Below, one piece after another: positions 10,522-22,470 of a stretch of DNA of 64,000 bases (its first letter is position 1; each line of letters opens with the position of its first letter). This DNA comes from Caenorhabditis remanei. Its lineage: Eukaryota; Nematoda; Chromadorea; Rhabditida; Rhabditidae. The DNA lies in NCBI RefSeq assembly GCF_010183535.1, contig NC_071331.1:18972001-19036000 (forward strand), in the 5' to 3' direction. The notes below the pieces were generated by a model. The model was not told the DNA's origin and searched no databases. It saw only the letters and a list, made by a program, of their open reading frames with translations. A program made the translations under genes and the position numbers.

Positions 10522-13070
10522 TCGTCAAACTGTATACTGAACAACAGGAAAACTGTTAAAAAATGTTAAAATTGCTTGAAACAGAGAAATTTATTTCTGA
10601 TTTTCCTTATTTAAATGAAAAACTCGGCCAGAAATTTTGAGCCGGCAAAAATGTGAAAAGAATTATATTTTTAAATTACAAAAGTCTCTGTTTCACTCAT
10701 CATGGAAATTAGAATTTTATCGGAAGCATTAATCTTTAACTGATATGTAAGGAACTATCACCAAAAGAGTAGATCAAAAATTACAAAAAAATTGTACAGA
10801 AAATGAGAGCACGAGACTTCAAAACATGCATTCTCCATCTTTTCCCATTCCGAAAATAATTCAGAATACAAAGAAGATTAGGCGCAAGTTCTTCTTCGTT
10901 CGGAAACAAACGCGGAGCTTCCCTTCTGTATTGGCGGAGCACGAAAGAGGGATGAGCCAAGAGAAGAGAAAGAAGGCGATTAGGTGTGTACGGACAATAG
11001 GAGAGGGTCAAACATGGAATTATTCTGTTATGCTATGCAAGGAGAAAACAAAATGGGAAAAGTTTTTGGCAGGATGCATTGTTTGTGGGACGGATGATTT
11101 TGAGAGGAGAAGGAGAAGGATGGAATGGAAAATATGGAAAACTGGAACAGGGAAAAGTTTGAAATTTACGGAGGGGAATTGACAAATAATGGATAACGAA
11201 TAATGTAGAGAAATAACTGAAAAAAATTGAAACAGCAAAATTTTGTGGTACTTTGGGATACGATAAACAGGCGAGAAAATGGACAGTTTGAATGGTCAAA
11301 CTCCAACAGATTGAATATTTCTTTTTTAATTTGAAGCAGTACTTATTTGTTCTAAACTACCAGGAGATTCTTATTATATACTTGGCACGCAGTAACACTT
11401 TATAAATTTGAAAAAATTAAGATTTAGTTCTGAAACAGCATTTTTTTTACTAGAGAGATTGTGGCAATCAGTGAAAAAATGATTTTAATTAATAGTATTG
11501 TGCTTGCAACAACCAGTACATAATTAAGATTAATTAAATGAAGATGAGTTATTGAAACGGTGAAAATCTGATTTGATATCTAATTAGTTATCACTTCAGA
11601 TCTGGGATTTCTGCGAGAAGATTTCAAATAAAATAGCTTGGCGAAGGAGTCTCCATGTCTTCCAAAATTAGTGAAACGGTGAATGTTCCTCATGTTATTT
11701 ATCGTGAAAGTTGTTTTAATGAAATCTCGAAAAATATATGAAAACTATGATGATTAAAAAAAATAAGGGAAACAGTAAATACTGAAGAATTTGCTGTGAT
11801 AATAACATTTGCTTGAAACAGTAATTTAAAATATATATATTTTATGAAAACGACGACAGTTTAGTGCTAACAGAGCTGTTCACAGAAAATCGAGAATATA
11901 ATAGTTTTGTGAAGCAGAAATTATTTTTTGTATCTTCAAAATTTACTGTTTCAAGACAATAAAAAAAATAAGAGAGCACGACAACCAGAATGCATTTCCA
12001 ACCATTCGGACAAAAAATCCTGTTTCAGAGTTTTTACAATTGATATCTCATGAATTGGATAATTAATGAAAGAAAGCAAAAAGGTTCATCGCTTATTTAA
12101 AAAAAATCACTTGGAAACTAGCTCCGCCCACTTCTGGGTTACGAATCTAATTTCATTTGAAAATTCTCAAAGAAATCAACCGACGGACAAAGATCTTATA
12201 AGTCTAGGCTCCGCCCACTTCTCTCCTCAATAAAACTGTATAGCTTAATCTATATAAAATTGATATAAAAATGGATAAGATGAAAGAGTCAAAGAGATAG
12301 GGCTAAAGTCAATTTCTCCCTTTTGCGGGCTCACAGTCAGAGAGTACTGTATTTACTCTTCTCGAATATTTCTCTGAGGTTGAAGAGGGTGCGGTGATGT
12401 GATGGTGGTCACTTGGAGGCCAAAGGGAAACGAGAGAGTACACAAATCAGAGAGACACAGACACACGTGTGTGAGCACTCACAAATATAGACAGTTTAAA
12501 AGAGAGACACCGCACAAAGGGAGGGAGCACACGAACTTTTGGGTTTTAGGTGGTAGTGGTGTAATAGTTTTGTACTTCAAAAAGAATTGGGAGAAATCAT
12601 GCAAAATAAATAGAAGAAATGAGGGGGGAACGGTTTTTAGGAACGGTTTTAGGAATGAAGTAAAAGTCAAAGATCCGAAATTTTTACCGTTTCATAGAAA
12701 CTGAAATATATTGACATATTGAATACATTTTATTTTTTGAGCCATAATCTCAACTAAAAAAACTGAGCTAAATAGTTTTAAGCTAGACAGTTCAATGCTA
12801 ATCACGCAAATACTGAGGTTACATTTGTTGAAGTGAGTTATAAAAAATTCGAAACAGTGAAAAATCTTACGGTTTCCAGACAGACATATAGAATTGTATT
12901 GAAATTTTAAAAAAGCGTTGTGATGTTTGGTTTCGCGATTGTATACAAAATTTTGGGTAAAAGCAGAACTCAATTCTTGAATTCAATACTATATCGAAAC
13001 TTGAAACAGTATATTATTTCACTGTTTCAGGCACAATAATTTTGTATTAAATAAACCTAAAATTCTAATA
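10522..13070. other. Gene-free region with purine-rich islands and GAAACAGT motifs
   Basis: No exon is supported. Purine-rich stretches at about 10820-11180 and 12360-12680 keep short frames open but show no domain and no splice logic. GAAACAGT or CTGTTTCA words recur (near 11436, 11552, 11815 and 11950). GGCTCCGCCCACTTCT-like words occur at about 12120 and 12208. The islands could be regulatory. Confidence 0.45.
12970..13035. repeat. Dispersed repeat copy B (GAAACAGT...ACTGTTTC palindrome)
   Basis: Same word order as 2040-2105: CAATTCTTGAATTCAATA, AAACTTGAAACAGTA, then TTTCACTGTTTCAGGCACA. This is the better preserved of the two copies. Confidence 0.6.
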
Positions 13071-14439
13071 TTGTGGAGTGTTCATTTTTAATCTTTAGGA
13101 AAAGAAGAACTGTTATATCTTAAAACAGGGAAAGTGAGATCTGAAAAAATATAACTGTTACAAATTAGAGCTCTAGTCCAAAAGGAATCCGTTTGTATTA
13201 ATTTTTCGCCTATTGATATCTTTCAACGTACTGCGCTGTGTCCCCATGACATTCTTTTGACCCTTTTTTATTATTAACTAGTACTGTTACCCTCAAGAAA
13301 CATTTCTGTTTTGCAAGTCCCCAGAACAGCGTTCCATGGCAGAAGTACTCGCCAAAGATCGCAATGCTCTAAAAGAGTGTTTTTTGTTGGGATACCTCCC
13401 AGGATTGAGCGCAATGGAAACTTATCGAAATATAACCGAAACACTTGGTGAGGACATCATAAGTTATAAAACAACAATCACTTGGTTCAAAAAGTTCAAA
13501 GAAGAAAACTACAATGCAGATGATATGTCTCATTCTGGTCGGCCTCGTTTAGATATCGACGATGATATCTCTGATCTCTAGGAGGATGAGCCTAGATCCA
13601 GTGTACGTGAAGTATCTTCACATACTGGACCTTCGTTCGCAACAATATTCAGACATCAGAAAGAATCTGGAAGTACAGCAGAATACGGACAAGTTATTTC
13701 TCATGAACTGACAGATTCTCAGTTGAAGCTCAGTTGTGACCTGTCGCAGTCTTTGCTCCGTCGCAAGCGTAGTGTTGATTGGATTCTTGATATTGTTACG
13801 AGAAATGAGAAATGAGGTCTCTATGTATACAATACAGTAAAAAGCAGGGAGTTTTGGATAATGACGACCCGTTGACGGACCAGAAAAGAGAGATGCATGA
13901 GAAATAAATGATGCTATCAGTTTGGTGGGTCAGAAACGGGGTCATTTGTTACGAACTTCTTCCGGATTGTGTTATAATAACAGTCAACTTATACTGTCAA
14001 CAACTCCAAAAAATTATCCAATTCCATCGCTCATCACGGCCGGAAATCGGTCATTTGGTTTTGTTGCATTACAATGCTCGCTCACACTCTGCTACCAAGA
14101 GTCGCAACTTCTTACAGGCTCAGGGAGTTGAAGTTCTCCCCCACCCGACGTATCCTTCAGACCTTGCTCTAACTGATTATCATCTTTTTTGATCATTGCA
14201 AAATTCGTTTTTTGGTCAAAAATTCGATTATCTAATGCAAGAGAAATCAGACCTTGATCGCTTCTTCAGCTCGCAGCCGCCAGAGTTCTGCGCGGCCGGA
14301 ACTGCCCAACTACCACAATGTTGGCAAGATGTTATCAGTACTCATGGACAATATATAACTTATTAGAACTTCTTTCTCATTAAGAAAAATTTGATGAAAA
14401 ACTGATAGAAAAAGTGCAAAGACTTATGAAACACCCTAA
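13071..14439 (+). mobile_element. Degenerate mariner transposon
   Basis: About 1.37 kb with a TA at each side, containing the broken transposase below. The right end reads, inverted, TTAGGGTGTTTCATAAGT, a mariner-like terminus. The left end TTGTGGAGTGTTCATTTTT is a decayed match. The size fits mariner. Confidence 0.72.
13336..14365 (+). pseudogene. Mariner-type transposase pseudogene
   Basis: Conceptual translation with several in-frame stops (first at 13579-13581) matches the layout of mariner transposases. The N-terminal helix-turn-helix region (LGYLPGLSAMETYRNI) is followed by SHSGRP, then a region where the family's GDEKW catalytic motif reads RNEK followed by a stop, then HYNARSH (14067-14087) in place of HDNARPH, and YPSDLALTDYHLF for the third catalytic block. 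The first two catalytic aspartates are therefore replaced (N and Y). Together with the stops this makes it inactive. The enzyme normally performs cut-and-paste transposition at TA sites. Confidence 0.9.
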
Positions 14440-14441
14440 TA

Positions 14442-17400
14442 TTTTAGACGGTTCTAAATTGTCACCGTTCTATTCTTCAGCGCTCTCCAGTGACCCTTTG
14501 TAAATAATTCTTGATGATAACTAAATGTGTAAACTTTGAAACAGTGACAAAATCTCGAAAAACTAATTTTAATCGAAATTATTGTTTCTAACTTGGACTG
14601 TTTAAATACACTTCAAAATAATTGTATTGAATAACATTTGAACATATCAAAATTCAAATTCCAAATAGTTTTCAAAACTCTAACCTATTCTCAGAATACT
14701 ACTGTTCTAGATAGTTATCTATCAAATCAATAAAGAAACGCTATTAAGGTACCCCCGATTGAAATCAATTATTAGAATTTCTTTGAAACAGTGACAAAAT
14801 ATTACTATATCTTGAAAAAGTCTTACAATTAGATAATGTTAAACGCCCAATCAACAATCTAGGTACATTGATTAACTAATTGTTTTAAAATATTTTGTTA
14901 TCAAAATCAAGATAGGATCAAATACGCAAAAAACTTAAATATAAAAACTATTAATGGAAAAATAAATGTAAAAATTTAGAAACAGTAGAAAATTTCCAAT
15001 TAAGCTCTTTTTGTAAAAGTACTTTTCTGTTTCAAGATTCAGGTTTTTTTAAAAAAGTTTTCCATTAAAATCTAGTTCATTCATCGCTATCGGTTCTTAG
15101 AAATGGCTAAAAAGTTTTAACTCAGTAAATAACAATTTTTATACTTTTAAACAATTTAATGGATTAATCATAAAAAAAAGAGAAGATTGATCAACCTATC
15201 AAAACCATTAGAAAAATCTAAAAAATCCTGAAACTACAACCGATATTTTCATGTATTCCTGTTTGAATTAGAGAATTTTTTAACAAAAGCAGAGAGAGAA
15301 ATAAGCCAAATGAATGAGACACTGATATTTCAAAATATATATAGTAGAGCTGAAATATTGGAACAGTAACAAAATGTTATGTTATTTTTGACTAGAAAAT
15401 TTGTTATGTATCTTACTTAATCAGGTAAGCTAAAAAAATATAAACCGAAAAAAAGCTATTTCTCATTTCTTTGAAATTTCAAATGCCCCGTTCTTGTTAG
15501 TTTTTGCAGTATATATGCCTGTTTTTCTGCTAGAACAGAACATGTATTTTTCTAATTCTTCAGGATAACTACACCATTACCAGGGTGCTGCTCGTAATCA
15601 CAAATGTCAGAAATAGAACTATCTCATGCTTTAATAAGACGTTTAACCATCGGTTCTGAGTAATATAAATCATTTGTGAAAATGAGAACTTTGAAATTGA
15701 TGACACCGTTCTTAACAACAAATTATGTAAAATGTAATCTAAACTTCGCTGTTTCCTGGAACAGTGAAAAATTTTAATTGAATTTTCAAAAAATAGTTTT
15801 CCGGTTTCAAACATCACACTTTACTCTACATCACTACACTTTGCTCAATGACCTGTCGTTCCAGTGTACGTTCCATTTCAATAATTTCGCGCGCTGAAGA
15901 CGCGCCAGCCGGTTTGTAGTAAGAAGTAGTCTCTAACCAGTCAATCAGAACTGTTTATTTGATTTGTCTCCTTCTACTTCTTGGTGTCTGTTAGTTTGTT
16001 TTATGAAAGGAGACTGCTGAGAGAGAGATAAAGAAAAAGCAAGTGTCGAACGGTGTGGCACATTGCCAAACAATGTAAAGCTCACGGCTTAGGAAATCGA
16101 GTAGAGAAAGAGAAATCGAGGGAGGAGAAGAGAGGACAGTGGTCAGTGATGTGATAGAATTAAAGAGAATTGGAAAGGAAGATTACTGCTCAAATCCCGC
16201 TTTGATTATATTAATGTTGGAAGAAACAGTAATTATATGTACAGTTTTTTAAAACTTAAAGTCATATTGTGGTCAGCTATGATGTTTTCATATTATAATG
16301 CTTGCGTTTCGCCGAGTTCTATATCATACTTGAATTTTTTAAATTTCGTCCTGAACCGGAGAGCGAGCGTCAGAAAGTATGGTCATTGAAATGGCCAAAG
16401 AAAATTGGGCTCCGTGGCCTAGAAATTTGATTTGGATCGCGTTGTTTTTTAAATTTTGTCGGTATTTTCGGTTATTTTTGTTGTATTCTTCTATAAACTC
16501 TATAGAATATGGTAAATGTTGATAGAGCTTTCAGCGGATTGTGCACCAATTTAAATAATTCTTGAAGTAAGAAAATGAACTATTAGAAGATATTTTCGGA
16601 TTCCAATGAAACAGTATTTTATAAAATAATTTTTTGTATTTTAAAATTTCTCATACAGAACTAGCTTTTATACACGACGTTGTAAATTGATTACTTTTTC
16701 GGTTATTAAAAATATTTAAAACAAAACAATCTACAATCATTGGAAAAAAAACGACAGTGCTCAATAACAATTATTGCTTCAGATAATTATGATCTAAAAA
16801 AAACATTGGAGTCCACAATAATTTAGTACCGATGAAAACATTACTACATTCTCAAAAATTGTACTGTTTCAAACTATATCTTTTTTGAAACCCAACATTT
16901 CACTCATTATTTCTTTTCCAGTTTCCAATTTGTTTCTCATGTCATTCAATCTTATTTCAACAAAAATTTCGGTTTTATAAGTCGAACCTTATCGGTTTTC
17001 TATGTAAAGAATCTAGTCAATACATCTAGTGAATGAATTCAATTAGATAATTATAATGAAACAGTAGATATTTGTATTAAAAGTTTTTTGAACACCGGCA
17101 TTGGCAGAAAATGGAAACAAGACTTTATAAAACATAATTACTGCTTCAGGAACTTGTCTTGTAGTTTGAGGATTTTTTCAAAATTGAGACATACTTGAAA
17201 GTGCTAGAATATAAAATTTTAAATAACAATTATGTTTATGTAAATACAGCAATCCGCTTATTAGCAATTTGTTGTAGTTTCCTGATTTCATTAGTTTCTT
17301 GAAACAGAAAAAATTGAATGTCAGAAATCTAATGACTAGGGAATAGTCTAGATCTGACTCGGAGAAAATGTTTTCAAACTTTGCTTTATACATAAGTGGG

Positions 17401-18240
17401 AGGAGTTATAACGATTTTTGTCCTAAAATTAACAGTGTTATTAACACCATAGAATGTAGGGCATTTACGTAAAATATAACGGAAAAGCAAATAAATTGAG
17501 AACAAAAAGCCGTGTAACGAGGTTAGTTACTGGTTCGAAAACAAGTTTGGAATTCACATGATGTTAGCTTTCAAATTATATTACGTTGGAAAAAAGGTAT
17601 TGATAATATTATCACATAAGTTACTCAGAGATATAAAGAAAAGTTTCGGAAACAGTAAATTTCCATGTTTTTTACGGTTACCTTTGTGATGGCCTGACAA
17701 AGTATGCACTAATACATACCAAATTCCTAATTTCTACTAAAAAACTTGAAACAGTAAAAAAAGTGTGCAATGATTTTCGGCCTAATTCTTGGCCTAAATG
17801 AATCAAATGGATTTCGCACCTCCAACAACAACAGGAAATTCGATACGGAATCGAAAAACAAACAGAAAAATAAATCTTTTCGGTTTTCTTCTTTCTGTTT
17901 CAAAAACAAATATATATTTTGAAGATCTAGAATTGTTCCCAATATTCTATAATCATTGATTTCAAAGATCTGAAACAGTACAAAAAGTATACAAAAAAGG
18001 GAATGAAGCGGGAAGAAAAGTTGTGAGATAGTTAAGCAGGGTCCAAAATGAGCACAAACAAATGAGACGAGAAAGGGGAGGAGAGGACTGTTTGAGGTTT
18101 ACGGAGGAGCGGACGACGGACGGAAATGAAGAGAGAAAAGAGAACGGTTCGTTCTCCCGATGACAGATTAGGCTCTCTCTTTTGGAGCAGAGAAGACGGA
18201 GCATTTTGTTTTGTGAGAAGAGGGAAAGACAGTATAGATA
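14442..18240. other. Gene-free region with GAAACAGT motifs
   Basis: No exons, RNAs or complete elements recognised. TGAAACAGTGA/TAA words recur (near 14537, 14783, 16610, 17059 and 17748). Less AT-rich islands at about 15830-16180 and 18000-18230 contain GAGAGA/GGAGAGG runs that may be promoter-like or noncoding exons. TCCGTGGCCTAGAAATTT near 16411 looks like part of a dispersed repeat that I cannot name. Confidence 0.45.
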
Positions 18241-21207
18241 ATTGGTGGAACTTTTTGTATGTACACTAGTTTAATTGTCTTCTGAAATTTCAATTACCAC
18301 ATCAATGTTGTTTGAAACAGTAACCAAAAAAATTGTTGAATGTTGAAATTACATCGCTGACTATTATGAATTCTTTTTTTTTCTGTGCATGAGAAGTCCG
18401 CGCCGCACTCACGAGACGGCAAGGTCCATTTCTTGCAGCAAAAATCATGCGGCGCGAACTTCTCATGCACAGAAAAAAAATTCATAATAGTTGGTATAAC
18501 GGTTAAACTAAAAATTATTTTAAAGCAATAGTTCTTGAAACAGAAATACACTTTTAAATTTTTTGAAAATTTTCCGTTTCAAGATTTTTAGTTATGGAAG
18601 CGTGGTCTTTGATTATTCAATGCGCATGTAACTCCATTTCGTAGAATGTTGAACTTGTTTTCAGGGGTTAGATTAGATAAAAAAAAAGGGTTACTATAAC
18701 GAAATGAAGTATTCAAAACGTGATTCTTCAAAGTTTCTTTTTAGGCTGAATTTTTATGAATTAGCATTTAAAAAAGTAATCATAAAAAAACATACAGTTT
18801 AGTTCTCACAAGTTTTCACAAATCAGATTACCGTAAAAACTGTATTAAAACGGCACCAGTATTATAATAACCCATCTGTACTCAGAATTCATGAATATGA
18901 TAATCAAAAAAATTAAAAGTGTAATGTTTTTTCTTGGTTTTGATTAGAAGCAGCGTGATTAGTAACTTTTTAACCAACAAACAGCCCGTCCAAAAATGTT
19001 TTTCCGTTTAACATAAATGAGTTTCTGAATCCACAAACTTTCTCTGAGAGGCAATTGAAAAAGATAACGGCCTGCCGTTATAATACACTTTTTACGGTAA
19101 ATGGGAAAAAAACTGTTTTTTTTTCAATTAACACATCAACATTGAAACAGTAACAAAAAGGATTTCCTGTTGAGAATATATCCATGATCAGTTGGTTTAA
19201 CGCTTCAACTAAAAAGTGGTGAATTTTGTTTTAGAACATAATTTCATGAAACAGAAACACACTTTAAATTTTTTGAAAATTTTCTGTTTCAAGATTTTCA
19301 GGTATGGAAACGTAGTAATTGATTATTCAGTGCATTTGTAACTGGCACTTCGTATAATGTTGAAGTTGTTTTCAGGAGTAAGATTAGATAAAAAAAAGGG
19401 TTACTATAACGAAATGAAGTATTCAAAACGTGATACTTCAAAGTTTATTTTTTATGTAAGATTAGATAGGGATTACAATGAATGAAATATTTGAAACATC
19501 TAATTCTTTAAAGTTTCATTTTTAGGCTGAGTTTTTATGAAATATCATACAAAAGTAACCAAGACACTTCTTGGAACAAAAAACAAAAAGCAAATGTGTG
19601 AACGAATTGATGAAAATCGATGTACATACGTGTTATGTGTTATGAGTGTTATGGATGTGAACATTACTGTTGTCTGAAATTTGAATTACCCGATCAATGT
19701 TATTTGAAAAAGTAACAAAAACGAGTCGGTTTAGTGCAGCAATTAAAAAGTGGTTGAATTCGTTCTAGAACAGTAATTCTTGAAACAGTAATATATTTTT
19801 AAATTCTTTGAAAATTTTCCGTTTCAAGGTGTTTAAGTATGGAAACGTAGTCAGTTGATTATTCAGTTCTTTTACAATTGACGTTTCAAATACTTTGTAG
19901 AATGTTGAAGTTGTTCTCAGGGGTTAGATTCGATTAAAAATGGATTACAATAACGAAAAGAAGCATTTAAAACGTGATTCTTCAAAGTTTCTTTTTTAGG
20001 CTGAGTTTTTATGAAATAGCATTAAAAGTAATCATAAAGAAACAGAAAAGCATTCAGTTTAGTTCTCACAAGTTTTCACAAATCAGATTACCGTAAAAAC
20101 TGTATTAAAACGGCACAGGTATTATAATAACCCATCTATACTCAGGATTCATGAATATGATTATCCCGATGTTTTTTCTTGGTTTAGATCAGAAGATTAG
20201 TAACTTTTAATCAACAAACAGCCCGTCCAAAAATGTTTTCCGTTTAACATAAAGGAGTTTCTAAATCGACAAACTTTCTCTGAGAGGCAATTGAAAAAGA
20301 TAACGGCTTGCCGTTATAATACAGTTTTTAAGGCAATTGGTGCGACTCGATATACACTTGTTTTTATAAATGTCTCAATTTGAAGATAACTGTTTTCTTT
20401 TTCTTTAAATTACCACATCAATGTTGTTTGAAACAGTAACAAAGAGGAATTCCTGTTGAGAATATATCCATGACCAATTGGTTTAACGCCTCAACTAAAA
20501 AGTGGTTGAATTTGTTCTAGAACAATATTTCTTGAAACAGAAATACGTTTTGAATTTTTTTGAAAATTTTCCGTTTCAAGATTTTTAGGTATGAAAACGT
20601 AGTAATTGATTATTCAGTGCATTTGTAACTGGCACTTCGTATAATGTTGAAGTTGTTTTCAGGAGTAAGATTAGATAAATAGGGATTACAATGAATGAAA
20701 TATTTGAAACATCTAATTCTTTAAAGTATCATTTTTTAGGCTGAGTTTTTATGAAATAGCATAAAAAGTAATCAACAAGGAACAGAAAAGCATATAGTCT
20801 AGATCTCGCATGTTTTCAGAAATCAGTTTAAAAACTTTATTAAAACGGGACCTGTAATAGAACAACACGATTATTATAATATTATAAGGTCCCATCTATA
20901 CTCAGAATTCATGAATATGATTATCCCGGTGTTCCTTTACTTGTTCTGATTGCGTGATAAGTAACTTTTTGAGCAACAAATAGACCATCCAAAAAAGTTT
21001 TTCCGTTTAATTTTAATGAGTTTCTGGAACAAAATTTCTCTGGGAGGCAGTAAAAAAAATAACTGCAATACAGCTTTTACGGTAATTGTTGAGACTTGAT
21101 GTGCATACACTAGTTTTCATAAATCCCTTTATGGGAAGATTACTGTTGAGAATACATCCCTGACAAATTGATATAACTCTTAGATTAGAAAACAGTAGAA
21201 TCCGTTC
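18241..21207. repeat. Tandem array of about 0.7-kb degenerate units, left part
   Basis: Homologous blocks recur at about 18290, 19125, 19680 and 20405. Each has a TTACC-CATCAATGTT start, GTTTGAAACAGTAAC, an ACTAAAAAGTGGTTGAATTYGTTCTAGAAC block, TTCTTGAAACAG, TTTTCCGTTTCAAGATTTT and a GAAGTTGTTTTCAGG block. Several also share AAACAGCCCGTCCAAAAA and CTGAGAGGCAATTGAAAAAG. A fifth unit starts near 21110 and continues at 42671 after the giant insert. No coding potential is visible. Confidence 0.8.
18364..18487. mobile_element. Palindromic TA-flanked hairpin MITE
   Basis: Near-perfect inverted arms (TTATGAATTC, CTGTGCATGAGAAG, CGCGCCGCA and their complements) surround a short centre. TA lies on each side (18362-18363 and 18488-18489). 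The neighbouring repeat units lack this segment, so they show the empty site. Confidence 0.78.
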
Positions 21208-21725
21208 CAGGGATGAGCGGCAATGCCGTTGCCGCGTTGCCGAATTGCCGAAATTGTCGCTTTTTTAAATGGATTGCCGTTGCCGGGTTGCCGACTTTTT
21301 ATTCGGCAATTTTTTTCTAAATCTGCTCAATTTTCAAGCTGAATTCGACAAACTTTTGTTAGAAAATGAGAACTAGATGGTGGTTGAAGGAGTACGAGCG
21401 GAACGTTCATATAAAGTAATACTCGGTGTTTTCGACTTCGAAATTTTGAATTTTAAGCGCCGCCTCCAAATATAGAAATAGTTAGAGTCTATTCTTGAAG
21501 TAGCACGTCATCTACCAACTTGAAATCGCTTTAGAAATGTCAAAACAACTTCAAAACCTCTCCAAAAAGAATCCCATTTCACAGATAGTTTGCTAGCGCG
21601 CGCTCATTTCTCTCGATTGAATGAAAATATAGGTTAATGAGTGAAATAACTGCTCTGTACACCCCTAGATGACATTTCGAACCCCCACCACTGCGTGGAC
21701 ACCTTTCTCTTTTCTTTCTTCACAG

Positions 21726-21803
21726 ATATTTGGTCATATCGAGTTTGGGGAAGATGGAATAGGTCACATATATGTCAGTGTTTTGATTCGAATAAAGGGA
21801 AAA
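21726..21803 (+). other. Possible exon in the left arm of the giant element
   Basis: A good acceptor (TTTCTTTCTTCACAG) and donor (AAA|GTAAGAAG) bracket 26 open codons (IFGHIEFGEDGIGHIYVSVL, then IRIKGK). No partner exon or family is recognised. It may be a captured gene fragment or chance. Confidence 0.25.
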
Positions 21804-22470
21804 GTAAGAAGTTGTTGTTTTAGAAAGTTGTTGAGGAAGGGAGATTGGATCTTTAGGCTACAGTAATCAGTTCGGTAGAGCGCACGCTGAGCTGAAATTG
21901 ATGATCATCGATACCTAGCTCTATACATCTAGTAACAGCCCACACCTATCTTCTAGCTAGGATCGTTAGCGGTTTAGTCAGTCTGAGCGTAGTTTGTACT
22001 TCCCTTTCTCAAAACGGCCCAAAACAATATTAGTATGATTCGAAACCTATTAGTTGAAAATATTTGTTCAATATGGCTCTTCCTTTTAGAGAAATGGAAT
22101 CTTATCACTTATCCATTTCTCAGGTGCCACTTCCAAGTTCCATTCATCACACCATTCGGTTATTATATAACGCGTTCTCAGTAAGACTCGATCAACGTGT
22201 GCCCTAGGGCAAGATTTTTATAAAAACAGATACTATTGGTCATTAGTAACCCATACAAAAATTTTTGAGCTTGGGCTCCGGGTTACGGTAGTACTGTAGG
22301 TGCTCAAAGAGCAAAAAATTTGTTTTGTTTTTGAACGTAGAACGCTCTAATTTTTGGCTTGAAATGAATAAGGTAAGTGTATTTTTTTTGCAAAATTTTA
22401 AAACATGAGAATGATTTTTGACCAATAACAAAATCAGTCCGTTTTTTCGGAAATTTTGAAAAAAAAACTT

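Noticed and set aside
10826..11182. 118-codon frame
   Set aside because: Purine-rich low-complexity DNA, no splice sites in frame, no recognisable domain.
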